Assembly: GCA_024508725.1 (NCBI GenBank)
Contig: JANINS010000003.1
Location: forward strand, 1,054,001 to 1,118,000
Direction: 5' to 3'
From: Chitinophagaceae bacterium
GTDB taxonomy: Bacteria; Bacteroidota; Bacteroidia; Chitinophagales; Chitinophagaceae
Length of the DNA stretch: 64,000 bases
In this document: positions 41,928 to 50,302 of the stretch, in pieces
Layout of the letters: each line of letters opens with the position of its first letter
Numbering within the stretch: the stretch's first letter is position 1
Translations under genes and position numbers: made by a program
Notes under the pieces: model-generated
The model's database searches: none
Told to the model about the DNA's origin: nothing
The model's input: the letters and a program-made list of their open reading frames with translations, nothing else

Positions 41928-44483
41928 TTATTTGATGATCAACACTCTTTGCGAATATTCTTCGGCTCCCGTAATGAGTTTAATAATGTAGCTGCCGCTG
42001 TTAAGTCCTCTTGTTGGGATAGTGATCAATCCCTGGTTCGCTGTAACCTGTTTAAGGATCACAGTTTTCCCGGTGATCTCAGTTACCATCACGGTTGCTT
42101 TTTCATTCGTAGTTCTGTTGAGTTGTAACCTGATCTCTGCAGAAGCAGGATTCGGATACACCGTGAATTTTGTATTCAACGGAACATGGATCGAGAACAC
42201 GGCACTGTAACTGAATGAACCGTCTTTATCTACTTTTTTCAACCTGTAAAAGATCCTTCTTCCCCCAAGATTTTCAATATTGTCGCTATAGCTGTAAGAA
42301 GACCTGTTCTCAGCTTTTACGGTGCCGATCTGGCTGAAAGTTGTTCCATTGAAACTTCTTTCTATTTCGTAACGATCCAGGTTGATCTCTGTTGCCACAT
42401 CCCAGCTCAGAACGGTTTTATTGTTTTCCAGTTTGCCCTGGAAGAATAAAACATCTACAGGTAAAGCGCCAAGTCCGGGACAAGATGAATTCCATATCTC
42501 ACTCACATACTCAGGGTGATCTACAAACGGATTCCTGTTTCCCTGGAAAGAGTAACCACCATTATTCCTGTCTCTTTCTTTCTGGCTAACGGGATCCTGG
42601 TTGTGCCACTTGATCATCAGTTTTAAATAATTGATGTCTACCGCAGGAAACATTGATCCATCTAATGTTTCAGCACCATCTGTATTATAACCATTCCATG
42701 TAGAAAGATAAGTTTCATAACGTGTAACCATGTACAGGTAAGCTCTTGCCACATCACCTTTGTATTCATTGATCGGCTCAAACACAGGTCCACTAATACC
42801 TGCAATAGAAGAAGATCCCAGCTTACTTCCATTAAGGCTGGTCCATGTTGCCGATGCAACTTCACCATATTTATAATTGCTTCTTTTTCCATTCACATAT
42901 CCATCTGTAGGAAACACATGATGGTAATCATTGTGCATTGGTGCAGCATCATTGAACCAGCTCTTAGGAAAACTGTGTTCCCTGTTATAACAACTGTTCT
43001 CTCCACTATAACTTCCGCATTGATCAGAACCTGGAGTGTAGTTATATGGGTCAGTTGCACTGGGTTTGTCTGAATAAATATCCCAGATAACATTGGCACT
43101 ACCGCTACCCACTTCACGTGGTTTGATGTCAGATATTTTATACTGGTTCCAGAGAGCATCATACGATTGCGGGTCATGCGTATAAGTATCGCCACTAAAA
43201 GAACCTGACGTATTATCTGTGATGTATCTTAATGCAGTCTTTAAGGAGGCACATGATTTTCCATTGGCAAAATTGTAATAACCTGTTGGCCAGTCACCGG
43301 TGGCTACATTAGTGGTAGTCGTACTTCCACTAACAGAAGTGGTATTGTATAACGGACCACCTGTGCAATTAAAATTATTCTGAGGAAATACAAAGAAGTA
43401 ATAAGTGGTGGATGCTGTTAATCCGCTTGCAATGAAAGTATTGCCAACGCCATTTTTTACCACGATACCGTTTCCTGCACTTTGCCCAACAGTATATGCA
43501 ATTCCATTTGATGGAGTAAAACTAAGTGATGCCGAAGTGCTTCTTACAACAAGATAGCCATCGGCATCTGAAGCTGCAGTGAAAGAACCATTTACCGCCG
43601 AAGCCGAAGCAGTAAGTTGAAGATTTGAGATATTATTAACCGGTGCTGCACATGCAGGTGGTGAAGTGGTGGTAGTATTTCCTGTTAATGGCGAAGTGAG
43701 ATTATACACCGGTCCTCCCGAACAATTTGCATCATTATATGCGTAAACAAAGAAATAATACGTTGTTCCTGGCTGCAGGTCTCCTGCAACAAAACTTTGA
43801 TTAGTGCCCGAATAAGCAATCACACCATTACCCAATGCATCACCGTCAGAATACGATGTTCCGTTAACCGGTTGCTGGCTTAAGGTATTTGAAGTACTTC
43901 GTACAACAAGATATTTATCCGTTCCGGCGGATGCTGTAAAACTTACATTAGTAGTTGTATTGGTATTACCTGTCAAGAGAAGATTTGTTGGCTGTGCCGA
44001 TGGAGCCACACATGCTACTCCACTGTAAGAAGTCCAGGTAATATCATCTACACCTACTCTAAATCCTGAAATAGTTTGTTTGATCTCGAGGTTAAAAGGA
44101 CCAGAAACATTGATGTTATTGAAAGTAGCTGTTTGAATAGTTGTAGTAGTGTTGTTGACACTTCCGATCAATACACCATTAATTCTCACTTCCAGCACAC
44201 CAGCTCCCGTAAAGAATTGCTGGTGCTTGAAGGATAAAGAACCAATGCCGTTTGGTATTCCATTACAAGTAGTTTGTCCATTTTTAATTACTACACACTT
44301 TCCATTCATTACCTGATCGGTTCGTGTATCTGTGGAGTTCCACTGAATACCATTGTCTCCTATCCACGATATTGCAGTGTAAGTACTACCAGTGGCAGTA
44401 GCATTGGTAAACGTTTCACTTCCCTGTCCAAAACTGCTGAAACAAAAAATCACCAGCACAAAAGCAAACAATCTTCCTTTCAT
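41928..44483 (-). CDS. T9SS-secreted endonuclease I family nuclease
   Basis: 851 aa. Signal peptide (to about residue 20), a beta-sandwich region, two fibronectin-like repeats (about 160-390, sharing TTYYFFV and DKYLVVRST/DGYLVVRST), then an endonuclease I domain (about 395-665) with NREHSFPKSW and HHVFPTDGYVN; finally a type A T9SS sorting domain (FTVYPNPAS...YSQRVLIIK). Likely an extracellular or cell-surface DNase/RNase used for nutrient scavenging or matrix degradation. Confidence 0.93.
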   Translation of the reverse strand: MKGRLFAFVLVIFCFSSFGQGSETFTNATATGSTYTAISWIGDNGIQWNSTDTRTDQVMNGKCVVIKNGQTTCNGIPNGIGSLSFKHQQFFTGAGVLEVRINGVLIGSVNNTTTTIQTATFNNINVSGPFNLEIKQTISGFRVGVDDITWTSYSGVACVAPSAQPTNLLLTGNTNTTTNVSFTASAGTDKYLVVRSTSNTLSQQPVNGTSYSDGDALGNGVIAYSGTNQSFVAGDLQPGTTYYFFVYAYNDANCSGGPVYNLTSPLTGNTTTTSPPACAAPVNNISNLQLTASASAVNGSFTAASDADGYLVVRSTSASLSFTPSNGIAYTVGQSAGNGIVVKNGVGNTFIASGLTASTTYYFFVFPQNNFNCTGGPLYNTTSVSGSTTTTNVATGDWPTGYYNFANGKSCASLKTALRYITDNTSGSFSGDTYTHDPQSYDALWNQYKISDIKPREVGSGSANVIWDIYSDKPSATDPYNYTPGSDQCGSYSGENSCYNREHSFPKSWFNDAAPMHNDYHHVFPTDGYVNGKRSNYKYGEVASATWTSLNGSKLGSSSIAGISGPVFEPINEYKGDVARAYLYMVTRYETYLSTWNGYNTDGAETLDGSMFPAVDINYLKLMIKWHNQDPVSQKERDRNNGGYSFQGNRNPFVDHPEYVSEIWNSSCPGLGALPVDVLFFQGKLENNKTVLSWDVATEINLDRYEIERSFNGTTFSQIGTVKAENRSSYSYSDNIENLGGRRIFYRLKKVDKDGSFSYSAVFSIHVPLNTKFTVYPNPASAEIRLQLNRTTNEKATVMVTEITGKTVILKQVTANQGLITIPTRGLNSGSYIIKLITGAEEYSQRVLIIK

Positions 44484-44566
44484 AAAAATTAAATTGGGGA
44501 ACGAAGTTAATCGAATGCAATAGGTAGAAGCGTATTAAAAAGCATTAATCTTAATGATGTATATCA

Positions 44567-45793
44567 TCATTTCTTTTCCATAATGTTCCGCACCTTTAAA
44601 ACGATCTCGGTAGCTACGCCGTCACGCATAACGATCATCCTGATCTTGCTGTCGTAATTCTGCAACATCGTTCTGTATAACTGTATGTTACGGGTAAAAT
44701 TTCCATTCACAGCGATCACTTTATCGCCTGTTTTTAACCCGGCTTTATCGCCTGGTGAATTCTTAATAATATCATCTACAACGATCTCGCCTTCCTCCAT
44801 ATATATTCCAAAACCGGTGTAAGAATAATCAAACGGATGGTCGAACGCTTTATTGGGTTTCAGGTGTATGCTTTGTTCAGGATAGTTGAGCACCACATTA
44901 AAACGTCTCAACAAGTCGTTTCCCAGCAACCCTCCGGTTGAGGGATAAGCCGTTACATTATACTCATCATTAAAAACATAGGTGGGCACTTTCCTGAACT
45001 TATACGGACCAACCTTCACAGATTTCATCACGGTAAGCAGCATCGGTCTTTTTCCACCCAATCCTTCTGCCTGCGTTTCCAGCATCCGCTTATTCTTTTT
45101 CAGAACAACACTGTCTTTTTCAAAATCTTCCGATAATAAAAAACACAGCCCCGCTCCCGTATCAAAATAGAATTTGTTCGTGATCGTTTTCCCATCGGCT
45201 ACCGTTACTGATTGAATCGGTATCGTTGTAAAAGAAGGCCTCAGCATGTAGCCACCCCTGGGATATTTAAAAGCTCCCGGGCTGTACACACTGATCACGA
45301 AATCATCGTAATTAATGGTTACGATATATCTTTTTAAAAAACTGTAACCAATTATCCCGTCAACCTTTAAACCGTACACGCTGGTCAGCAATCCATAATC
45401 ATTTACATGAAAATCAAGTCCTTTTACTTCCAGCCTGGGAAGTTTTAATGTATGGTTCAATGCAAATTCAACCTGTTTTACACCTCCAATTCCACGAATG
45501 GTCCGGTCCGAAGGCGTTTTTTTCAATTTGTAATATTCACAGGTCAACGAGTCAAGAGAGATGCCACCACTCCCCGTGTCGAGTATAAAATTCAATGTGT
45601 CACCATGTTCATCCAGCTGTGCATGCAGAATAATGATGCCGCCACTCAACATCTCGAACTTAAAACTGGTGAGCAGTTTCGCTTCCGGAGGATCAATTAC
45701 TTCCTGTGCTTTTGTACTGGTAAACAGCAAAAAACAAAGAAGAATAATGATGGAGCCGGCTTTGGAATTGCTATATAGCTTTGGTTGTGTCAC
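44567..45793 (-). CDS. secreted aspartyl protease with PDZ domain
   Basis: 408 aa. Signal peptide (hydrophobic core about 14-26, end STKAQ). Two retropepsin-type halves with active Asp motifs FILDTGSGG (about 70-78) and FYFDTGAGL (about 210-218), then a PDZ domain (about 318-400, with GIYMEEGEIVVDDI and GLKTGDKVIAVNG). The only usable start is the GTG at 45793, which lies directly after an in-frame TGA and inside dispersed repeat copy 11. Role: periplasmic or surface proteolysis; substrate unknown. Confidence 0.88.
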   Translation of the reverse strand: MTQPKLYSNSKAGSIIILLCFLLFTSTKAQEVIDPPEAKLLTSFKFEMLSGGIIILHAQLDEHGDTLNFILDTGSGGISLDSLTCEYYKLKKTPSDRTIRGIGGVKQVEFALNHTLKLPRLEVKGLDFHVNDYGLLTSVYGLKVDGIIGYSFLKRYIVTINYDDFVISVYSPGAFKYPRGGYMLRPSFTTIPIQSVTVADGKTITNKFYFDTGAGLCFLLSEDFEKDSVVLKKNKRMLETQAEGLGGKRPMLLTVMKSVKVGPYKFRKVPTYVFNDEYNVTAYPSTGGLLGNDLLRRFNVVLNYPEQSIHLKPNKAFDHPFDYSYTGFGIYMEEGEIVVDDIIKNSPGDKAGLKTGDKVIAVNGNFTRNIQLYRTMLQNYDSKIRMIVMRDGVATEIVLKVRNIMEKK

Positions 45794-45820
45794 TCACTTA
45801 TACGTTTGGTTCGCTATTCG
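45783..45820 (+). repeat. dispersed TTGYGWCRC repeat, copy 11
   Basis: Core TTGTGTCACTCACTTATAC (45785-45803), then GTTTGGTTCGCTATTCGTC, a downstream extension shared with copy 2. It supplies the start codon of the aspartyl protease gene and the stop of the small ORF at 45939-45814. Confidence 0.75.
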
Positions 45821-45939
45821 TCTTTTCTGCTCTTTAAATGTAAGCCAATCTCCAGATCAATGCTGCCACTCATATAATTGACAGCCACTCTACCGCTTTT
45901 GATGCAGGCTTTTTTCATTTCCTTACCAACGCAGGTCAT
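45814..45939 (-). CDS. possible 41-residue small protein
   Basis: ATG at 45939 opens a 41-codon frame (MTCVGKEMKKACIKSGRVA... ending HLKSRKDE) to TAG at 45816-45814. Mixed polar composition, no membrane helix, two cysteines. It lies head-to-head with mqnC and its stop is inside a dispersed repeat. No family recognised; real status uncertain. Confidence 0.3.
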   Translation of the reverse strand: MTCVGKEMKKACIKSGRVAVNYMSGSIDLEIGLHLKSRKDE

Positions 45940-45960
45940 GTTTATCCGTGTCATCACACT

Positions 45961-45968
45961 TAAATTTG
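45961..45968 (+). promoter_or_regulatory. -7 promoter box of mqnC
   Basis: TAAATTTG, a perfect TAnnTTTG, 18 bases before the ATG at 45987. Confidence 0.5.
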
Positions 45969-45986
45969 CAATCTAATTTCCCGATA

Positions 45987-47111
45987 ATGCAGTTACAGGA
46001 TCTTTACAATAAAGCCCTCAATTTCGAATTCCTGAGTATAGAAGAAGGTATGTTCCTTTTTGAACATGCCCCACTTACTGACCTGATGTATGTTGCCGAT
46101 GAACTTCGCAAAAAGCAGGTGCCTCATGGAAAAGTTACCTGGCAGATCGACCGTAACGTAAACACTACCAACGTTTGCATCGCCAATTGCAAGTTCTGCA
46201 ACTTCTACCGAATTCCGGGTCACTCAGAGGCATACATCACAGATATGCCTACCTATCGCAAAAAGATCGACGAGACCTTGAAATACGGTGGAGACCAGTT
46301 GTTGTTGCAGGGTGGTCACCATCCTGAACTTGGATTGGATTTCTACACCAAAACATTCCGACAGTTAAAACAGGAGTATCCTCACCTGAAACTGCATGCA
46401 CTCGGACCACCCGAAGTAGCTCACATCTGTAAGCTGGAGAAAGCTTCTCATTACGAAGTGCTGAAAGCATTGAAAGAAGCCGGTCTTGATTCTTTACCGG
46501 GAGCCGGAGCTGAAATATTGGTTGATCGTGTTCGTCGTTTGATCTCTAAAGGAAAATGTGGAGCAGACGAATGGCTCGAGATCATGCACCAAGCACATAA
46601 TCTTAACATCACCACCAGTGCAACGATGATGTTTGGTCATGTGGAAACACTGGAAGAAAGATTCATTCACCTTACAAGAATAAGAGAAGTACAAAGCCGC
46701 AAACCCGAAGAAGCAAAAGGTTTCCTGGCATTTATCTCGTGGACATTCCAGGATGTAGATACTTTGCTTGCAAGAATTCGTGGCGTGCATAATCTTGTTA
46801 CTGCAGAAGAATACATCAGAACAGTAGCCATCAGCCGTATCATGTTACCGAATGTGAAGAACATACAGGCTTCGTGGTTAACGGTAGGTAAGCAAACAGC
46901 ACAGATCTGTTTACATGCCGGAGCCAATGATTTTGGTTCTATCATGATCGAAGAGAATGTAGTAAGTGCTGCAGGTGCACCACACAGGTTTACTTACAAA
47001 ACCATGCAGGATGCCATTCGTGAAGCAGGCTTTGAGCCACAGCTAAGAAATCAGCAATACGAGTGGAGAGAATTACCGGAGGCGATACAGGAGCAGGTGA
47101 TAGATTATTAG
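45987..47111 (+). CDS. mqnC: cyclic dehypoxanthinyl futalosine synthase
   Basis: 374 aa. Radical SAM enzyme of the futalosine route to menaquinone. The 4Fe-4S motif is CIANCKFCNF (about residues 60-69); LLLQGGHHPELGLDFY and DSLPGAGAEILVDRVR are diagnostic of MqnC. The ATG at 45987 fits the family; an earlier frame start at 45948 precedes the promoter box and is rejected. Other mqn genes are not in the window. Confidence 0.95.
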   Translation: MQLQDLYNKALNFEFLSIEEGMFLFEHAPLTDLMYVADELRKKQVPHGKVTWQIDRNVNTTNVCIANCKFCNFYRIPGHSEAYITDMPTYRKKIDETLKYGGDQLLLQGGHHPELGLDFYTKTFRQLKQEYPHLKLHALGPPEVAHICKLEKASHYEVLKALKEAGLDSLPGAGAEILVDRVRRLISKGKCGADEWLEIMHQAHNLNITTSATMMFGHVETLEERFIHLTRIREVQSRKPEEAKGFLAFISWTFQDVDTLLARIRGVHNLVTAEEYIRTVAISRIMLPNVKNIQASWLTVGKQTAQICLHAGANDFGSIMIEENVVSAAGAPHRFTYKTMQDAIREAGFEPQLRNQQYEWRELPEAIQEQVIDY

Positions 47112-47121
47112 AGAGTTGCGT

Positions 47122-47571
47122 CTAGTCGTAAAACTTCTCAATATTTTCTTTTATGAACTTTTGAAGATTGATGGCTAATTCTTCAAGTTCGTAGTACCGT
47201 TCATCCAACTGACTGTAGTTTGGGTTTCGTTTGCCTTTATAATGATCTTTTTGCTCTTCATAAGTTTTCGTCGCAAGCAACAACAATTCCCTGTGTTTTT
47301 CTGCCTTGATTTTCTCTAATCCCTTTAACGCAGCTTTTGCCAAGTCTTTTGAGTTTAAAAAAAATTGGTCAAACCCTCCATTATTAACTTCTGAATTTAA
47401 GATTGAACAAGCGAGCATTTCACAAAGCAATTTGTCTTGTTCATTATCTGTAAAGCGTTCTCCGAATGTACCCAGGTACTTATCAATAGCTTTATTATAG
47501 ACAATAGCATCCAATTGTTCGTCATTCAAGTTCCTTATGACTTCAGGATTGATTTTCGTTTTGGTAGTCAT
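47122..47571 (-). CDS. DUF4375 (DMP19-like) protein, cassette gene 3
   Basis: 149 aa. Family PF14300, recognised by EVNNGGFDQFFLNS. The family includes the DNA-mimic protein DMP19, but most members have no known function. It starts 20 bp inside the right boundary of the attC-like site at 47591-47706 and ends 10 bp from mqnC, so it is the innermost gene of the cassette-like array. Lower GC than neighbouring genes supports foreign origin. Confidence 0.85.
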   Translation of the reverse strand: MTTKTKINPEVIRNLNDEQLDAIVYNKAIDKYLGTFGERFTDNEQDKLLCEMLACSILNSEVNNGGFDQFFLNSKDLAKAALKGLEKIKAEKHRELLLLATKTYEEQKDHYKGKRNPNYSQLDERYYELEELAINLQKFIKENIEKFYD

Positions 47572-47590
47572 AATCTGAGAATTTGAAGTT

Positions 47591-47706
47591 GCAGGTAACG
47601 TTGAACTTAGTGTTCTGGTGCTTCACTTACTTGCTTTCCTACGTTTAAAGATAATTGGTTGAAGTATTATTCGTCAGCCCTGTTTTACAAACCTGATGTT
47701 GCCAGC
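47591..47706 (-). other. attC-like recombination site 2
   Basis: On the minus strand it begins GCTGGCAAC (47706-47698) and ends GTTACCTGC (47599-47591), 116 bp. The internal parts pair imperfectly, as in integron attC sites (AAC..., ...GTT core ends). It shares ACATCA-TTTGTAAAAC and GGCTGAC with site 1. Its left end complements the start of the cassette it closes (GTTACCAGC at 48218) with one mismatch. Confidence 0.6.
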
Positions 47707-47717
47707 AGTTTAGTCTA

Positions 47718-48116
47718 TCAGCTTGAACTTCCCTTTATTTGTGAATATTGTCTGCAACCAAAAAATAAAGAAGCCGTATAAAACAGAGCAAACAATGCTG
47801 TCGGAATAATGAATCCAAAATAGCTGAATAGCTCTATTGGCACTGCGGTCATTCGCCTAACCAGAGGCGAAGCCAATAAAAAGAAGCATATAACGTCCAG
47901 TGTCAACACTTTTGCTGTTCTTGCTTTGTTGTGATTAATACAGATTGTCGTTAAGCCTACAATAGCTAAAAAGGCAAAGAGTTGGTCAATATTGCCAAAG
48001 TCAAATAAGGTAAACGCCAGCCAAAAGAAAAATGGCAGGGCAATCATTTGTCCCATCAGCATGATGAACAGATAAGATATAACCGCTATTATTCTATATG
48101 TCTTTTGCTGTGTCAA
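47718..48116 (-). CDS. four-helix membrane protein, cassette gene 2
   Basis: 132 aa with four hydrophobic helices (about 8-30, 36-56, 66-84, 94-120) and a polar, serine-rich C-terminus. No family recognised. Lies between attC-like sites 1 and 2, in the same orientation as the flanking genes, as expected for a gene cassette. Its start is 93 bp inside the site 1 boundary. Function unknown. Confidence 0.7.
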   Translation of the reverse strand: MTQQKTYRIIAVISYLFIMLMGQMIALPFFFWLAFTLFDFGNIDQLFAFLAIVGLTTICINHNKARTAKVLTLDVICFFLLASPLVRRMTAVPIELFSYFGFIIPTALFALFYTASLFFGCRQYSQIKGSSS

Positions 48117-48209
48117 TATTAAATGGTGGTTGTTTTTGCGTCAAAAATCTGTTTGCCAGATGGAGCAACGTATAATTGTCACTCCAAATTATAACGCCAT
48201 TTGCGAATT

Positions 48210-48346
48210 GCTGGTAACGCAGAACAAATTTCTGAAGCCAAGGATTTCTGTATTCTTCTGCTTCACTTTTGTTCTGTTGTTTATTAAGGATATTCAGTTT
48301 AGCGTTTGCTTGTCAGCCTTGGTTTTAGAAATTTGATGTTGTAGGC
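48210..48346 (-). other. attC-like recombination site 1
   Basis: 137 bp. On the minus strand it begins GCCTACAAC (48346-48338) and ends GTTACCAGC (48218-48210). Internally CAAATTTCT-AAAA-CCAAGG pairs with CCTTGG-CTTC-AGAAATTTG with two mismatches in 19. The size and folded-palindrome layout match integron attC sites. The left end is the exact complement of GTTGTAGGC at 48744-48736, the start of the same cassette. Confidence 0.65.
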
Positions 48347-48349
48347 TGT

Positions 48350-48715
48350 CTATAAGCATCTCAAAATATGATCAATAAGTTGAAGGAAACCCTTTTTATC
48401 AAATAGGTTATTCAGTCTTGTTGAAACAACTATGTTTTTATTTAACCGAGCCAGTTGACTTTTCAAGCCAGTTAAATGACCCCTCAATTCTTCTTTGTCA
48501 AGGTATTTCGACGCATTTTGGATGTCTTCAGGCCAAAGGGCAAAAGCATCTATACCACAACAGACAGCCACACATTGCGTTTCCAAATTCTTCCATAGCT
48601 GCTCCAGGGGTTCAAGCAAATCATCAATATTGAACAAGTCCGGTTCATTTGGGTCTAACTCTACCCACTTAATCCACTTGTCCTGACCGATACTAATGTC
48701 CTTTGTCTCTACCAT
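48350..48715 (-). CDS. hypothetical protein (possibly DUF6331-like), cassette gene 1
   Basis: 121 aa from ATG 48715 (MVETKDISIG). The longer frame to 48811 crosses the cassette boundary and is rejected. Acidic, soluble, with a notable CVAVCCGIDAFALWPEDI segment. The match to DUF6331 is from memory and unverified. Its start lies 21 bases inside a cassette boundary and its stop is 4 bases before attC-like site 1, a compact cassette layout. Confidence 0.65.
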   Translation of the reverse strand: MVETKDISIGQDKWIKWVELDPNEPDLFNIDDLLEPLEQLWKNLETQCVAVCCGIDAFALWPEDIQNASKYLDKEELRGHLTGLKSQLARLNKNIVVSTRLNNLFDKKGFLQLIDHILRCL

Positions 48716-48735
48716 AAAAAGACTAGATGATGATT

Positions 48736-48744
48736 GCCTACAAC
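48736..48744 (-). other. outer boundary of the cassette-like array
   Basis: GTTGTAGGC on the minus strand, exactly complementary to the left end (GCCTACAAC) of attC-like site 1. In an integron cassette this is the recombination point shared with the preceding attC; a full upstream attC could not be delineated. Confidence 0.5.
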
Positions 48745-48886
48745 ACTCTAATATACGCAACTCCTTGGTCCAAAAATCTCTTGTAATCAAGCGTAAATAG
48801 CACAAAAACAAACCAGTGATCTCCTACTGCATTAAGAAAATCACACTAAACCGCTATACACACATCTAAGGGTGACAACCCAACCT

Positions 48887-49348
48887 CATTTCTCTCTTGT
48901 CCATAACCGTTTCTCTCAGGTCATACACCATTTCTCTTCTGTCTGTATCCATTTCTTAACTTACCAATGTCGCTTCTGTCATGTCCGCAACCGTTTCTTT
49001 ACTGTCCAACTGCATTTCCGTCATGTCCGGGAGTATTTCTCTTGTGTCACACACCGTTTCTTTAGTGTCACACACCGTTTCTCTCATGTCCGCAACCATT
49101 TCTTTCATGTCAGATTGCATTTCTTTCATGTTCGACGCCATTTCTTCGATGTAACAGTTCATTTCTCTCATGTCAGGAAGCATTTCTTTAGTGTCCCGCC
49201 TCATTTCCGTCATGTTCGGGAGCATTTCTCGCATGTTCGCAGTCATTTCTTCGATGTAACAGTTCATTTCTCTCTTGTCCGGGAGCATTTCTTTAATGTC
49301 CCGCCTCATTTCTGTACTTACCGCCTCGATTTCTTCACCTGCCCAGTT
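48887..49348. repeat. 21-bp tandem array, 22 units without indels
   Basis: Twenty-two consecutive units follow CATTTCT-n3-TGTC-n7, all exactly 21 bases long though the variable bases differ greatly. Plus strand: one open frame through every unit (GTG at 48872, heptads such as HFFHVRR). Minus strand: open from ATG 49309 to a stop at 48956 (heptads such as MQSDMKE, MVADMRE). Strict length conservation suggests selection on a seven-residue repeat; the coding strand is unresolved. This array fills most of the 48716-49436 spacer. Confidence 0.85.
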
Positions 49349-49436
49349 CCTGGCGAAACCTTCCCGCTTCCGTTCTTATCTTGCAGCCAAATAACGATTG
49401 ATTAAGGGCTAAGAAACAGTTCATCAAATGACTAAA

Positions 49437-49715
49437 ATGAAAAGCCTCGTATGTATTCTGTTTCTTTCGTCATGTATGTCTAATAATGATGACATGTTAA
49501 ACGAGGTGAAACATCAATTGAAAGATCTGAAGAATGACCTATTACTGAATCAAAAAGAAGTTAGCTCGAAAGAAGATAGTGTATCAACCAACTCCAAGCT
49601 TTGGGATGATCGCAGTTTTGTTCTCAGATTATCTTATGCTAAAAGCAATGGCGAAGCGCTAAAAATGCAAATACAATCAATTGAAAAGTTGATTGATTCA
49701 GTTCAAAGGAAGTGA
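49437..49715 (+). CDS. small putative lipoprotein
   Basis: 92 aa from the ATG at 49437 (another ATG lies at 49428). Lipoprotein signal peptide with lipobox LSSC (Cys about residue 13). The mature part is a charged, coiled-coil-like helix (LNEVKHQLKDLKNDLLLNQKE). No family recognised. It stands alone next to the 21-bp array. Confidence 0.6.
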   Translation: MKSLVCILFLSSCMSNNDDMLNEVKHQLKDLKNDLLLNQKEVSSKEDSVSTNSKLWDDRSFVLRLSYAKSNGEALKMQIQSIEKLIDSVQRK

Positions 49716-49746
49716 GTCCTTTAAACTGTTACCCATAGATTTGCAG

Positions 49747-49790
49747 ATGAAGTGCTTGCGACGCAACGATGTTGCTATGAAACGTTGCAG
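49747..49790 (-). repeat. dispersed TTGYGWCRC repeat, copy 12 (divergent)
   Basis: Minus strand ATAGCAACATCG then TTGCGTCGCAA and GCACTTCATC. It keeps the TGCG-T-CGCA dyad. Directly upstream of the asparaginase-like gene. Confidence 0.5.
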
Positions 49791-49813
49791 CTGGTATTCT
49801 AAACCTCAACAAC

Positions 49814-50302
49814 ATGTCTATCCGGATCTTCGTAACAGGCGGAACTTTCGATAAAGAATACAACGAACTCACAGGTCAGCTCTTCTTTAAAGACACCCAT
49901 CTCTCCGAGATGCTGGTGCTGGGCAGAAGCCGGCTCGAGGTAGACGTACGAACCCTCATGATGATCGACAGCCTCGAAATGACCGATATGGACCGTGAAC
50001 TCATTGCCGATCATTGCAAAAGATCAGACACCGATAAGATCATCATCACACACGGCACCGATACCATGGCCATTACCGCAGAAGTGCTGGCCAAAGAGAT
50101 CAAAGACAAAACCATTGTGATCACAGGAGCTATGATCCCCTATAAATTCGGTAGCTCTGATGGTCTCTTTAACCTGGGCAGTGCTTTGGCTTTCGTACAG
50201 TCTTTACCCAACGGTGTGTACGTTGCCATGAACGGAAAATGTTTTAATGCCGGCAATGTTCGCAAGAACAAACAAACCGGTGAATTCGAAGCCATCAGCT
50301 GA
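49814..50302 (+). CDS. short asparaginase-like protein (N-terminal domain only)
   Basis: 162 aa. Covers only the N-terminal asparaginase/glutaminase domain: nucleophile Thr in FVTGGTFDK, and THGTDTM with the second catalytic Thr/Asp pair. The C-terminal domain of classical 330-aa asparaginases is absent with no sign of a broken reading frame. The stop overlaps the next gene (TGATG). Amidohydrolase activity on asparagine is therefore uncertain. Confidence 0.85.
   Translation: MSIRIFVTGGTFDKEYNELTGQLFFKDTHLSEMLVLGRSRLEVDVRTLMMIDSLEMTDMDRELIADHCKRSDTDKIIITHGTDTMAITAEVLAKEIKDKTIVITGAMIPYKFGSSDGLFNLGSALAFVQSLPNGVYVAMNGKCFNAGNVRKNKQTGEFEAIS

Noticed and set aside
44567-45793. 5' truncation of the aspartyl protease by the repeat
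   Set aside because: A complete signal peptide and both Asp motifs are present, so the gene looks intact despite the unusual GTG start.
48130-48336. 68-codon plus-strand frame between cassette genes
   Set aside because: It overlaps attC-like site 1 and has no start signal; opposite to the cassette orientation.
48887-49348. CRISPR array
   Set aside because: Units are contiguous 21-bp variants with no distinct repeat/spacer alternation and no cas genes nearby.
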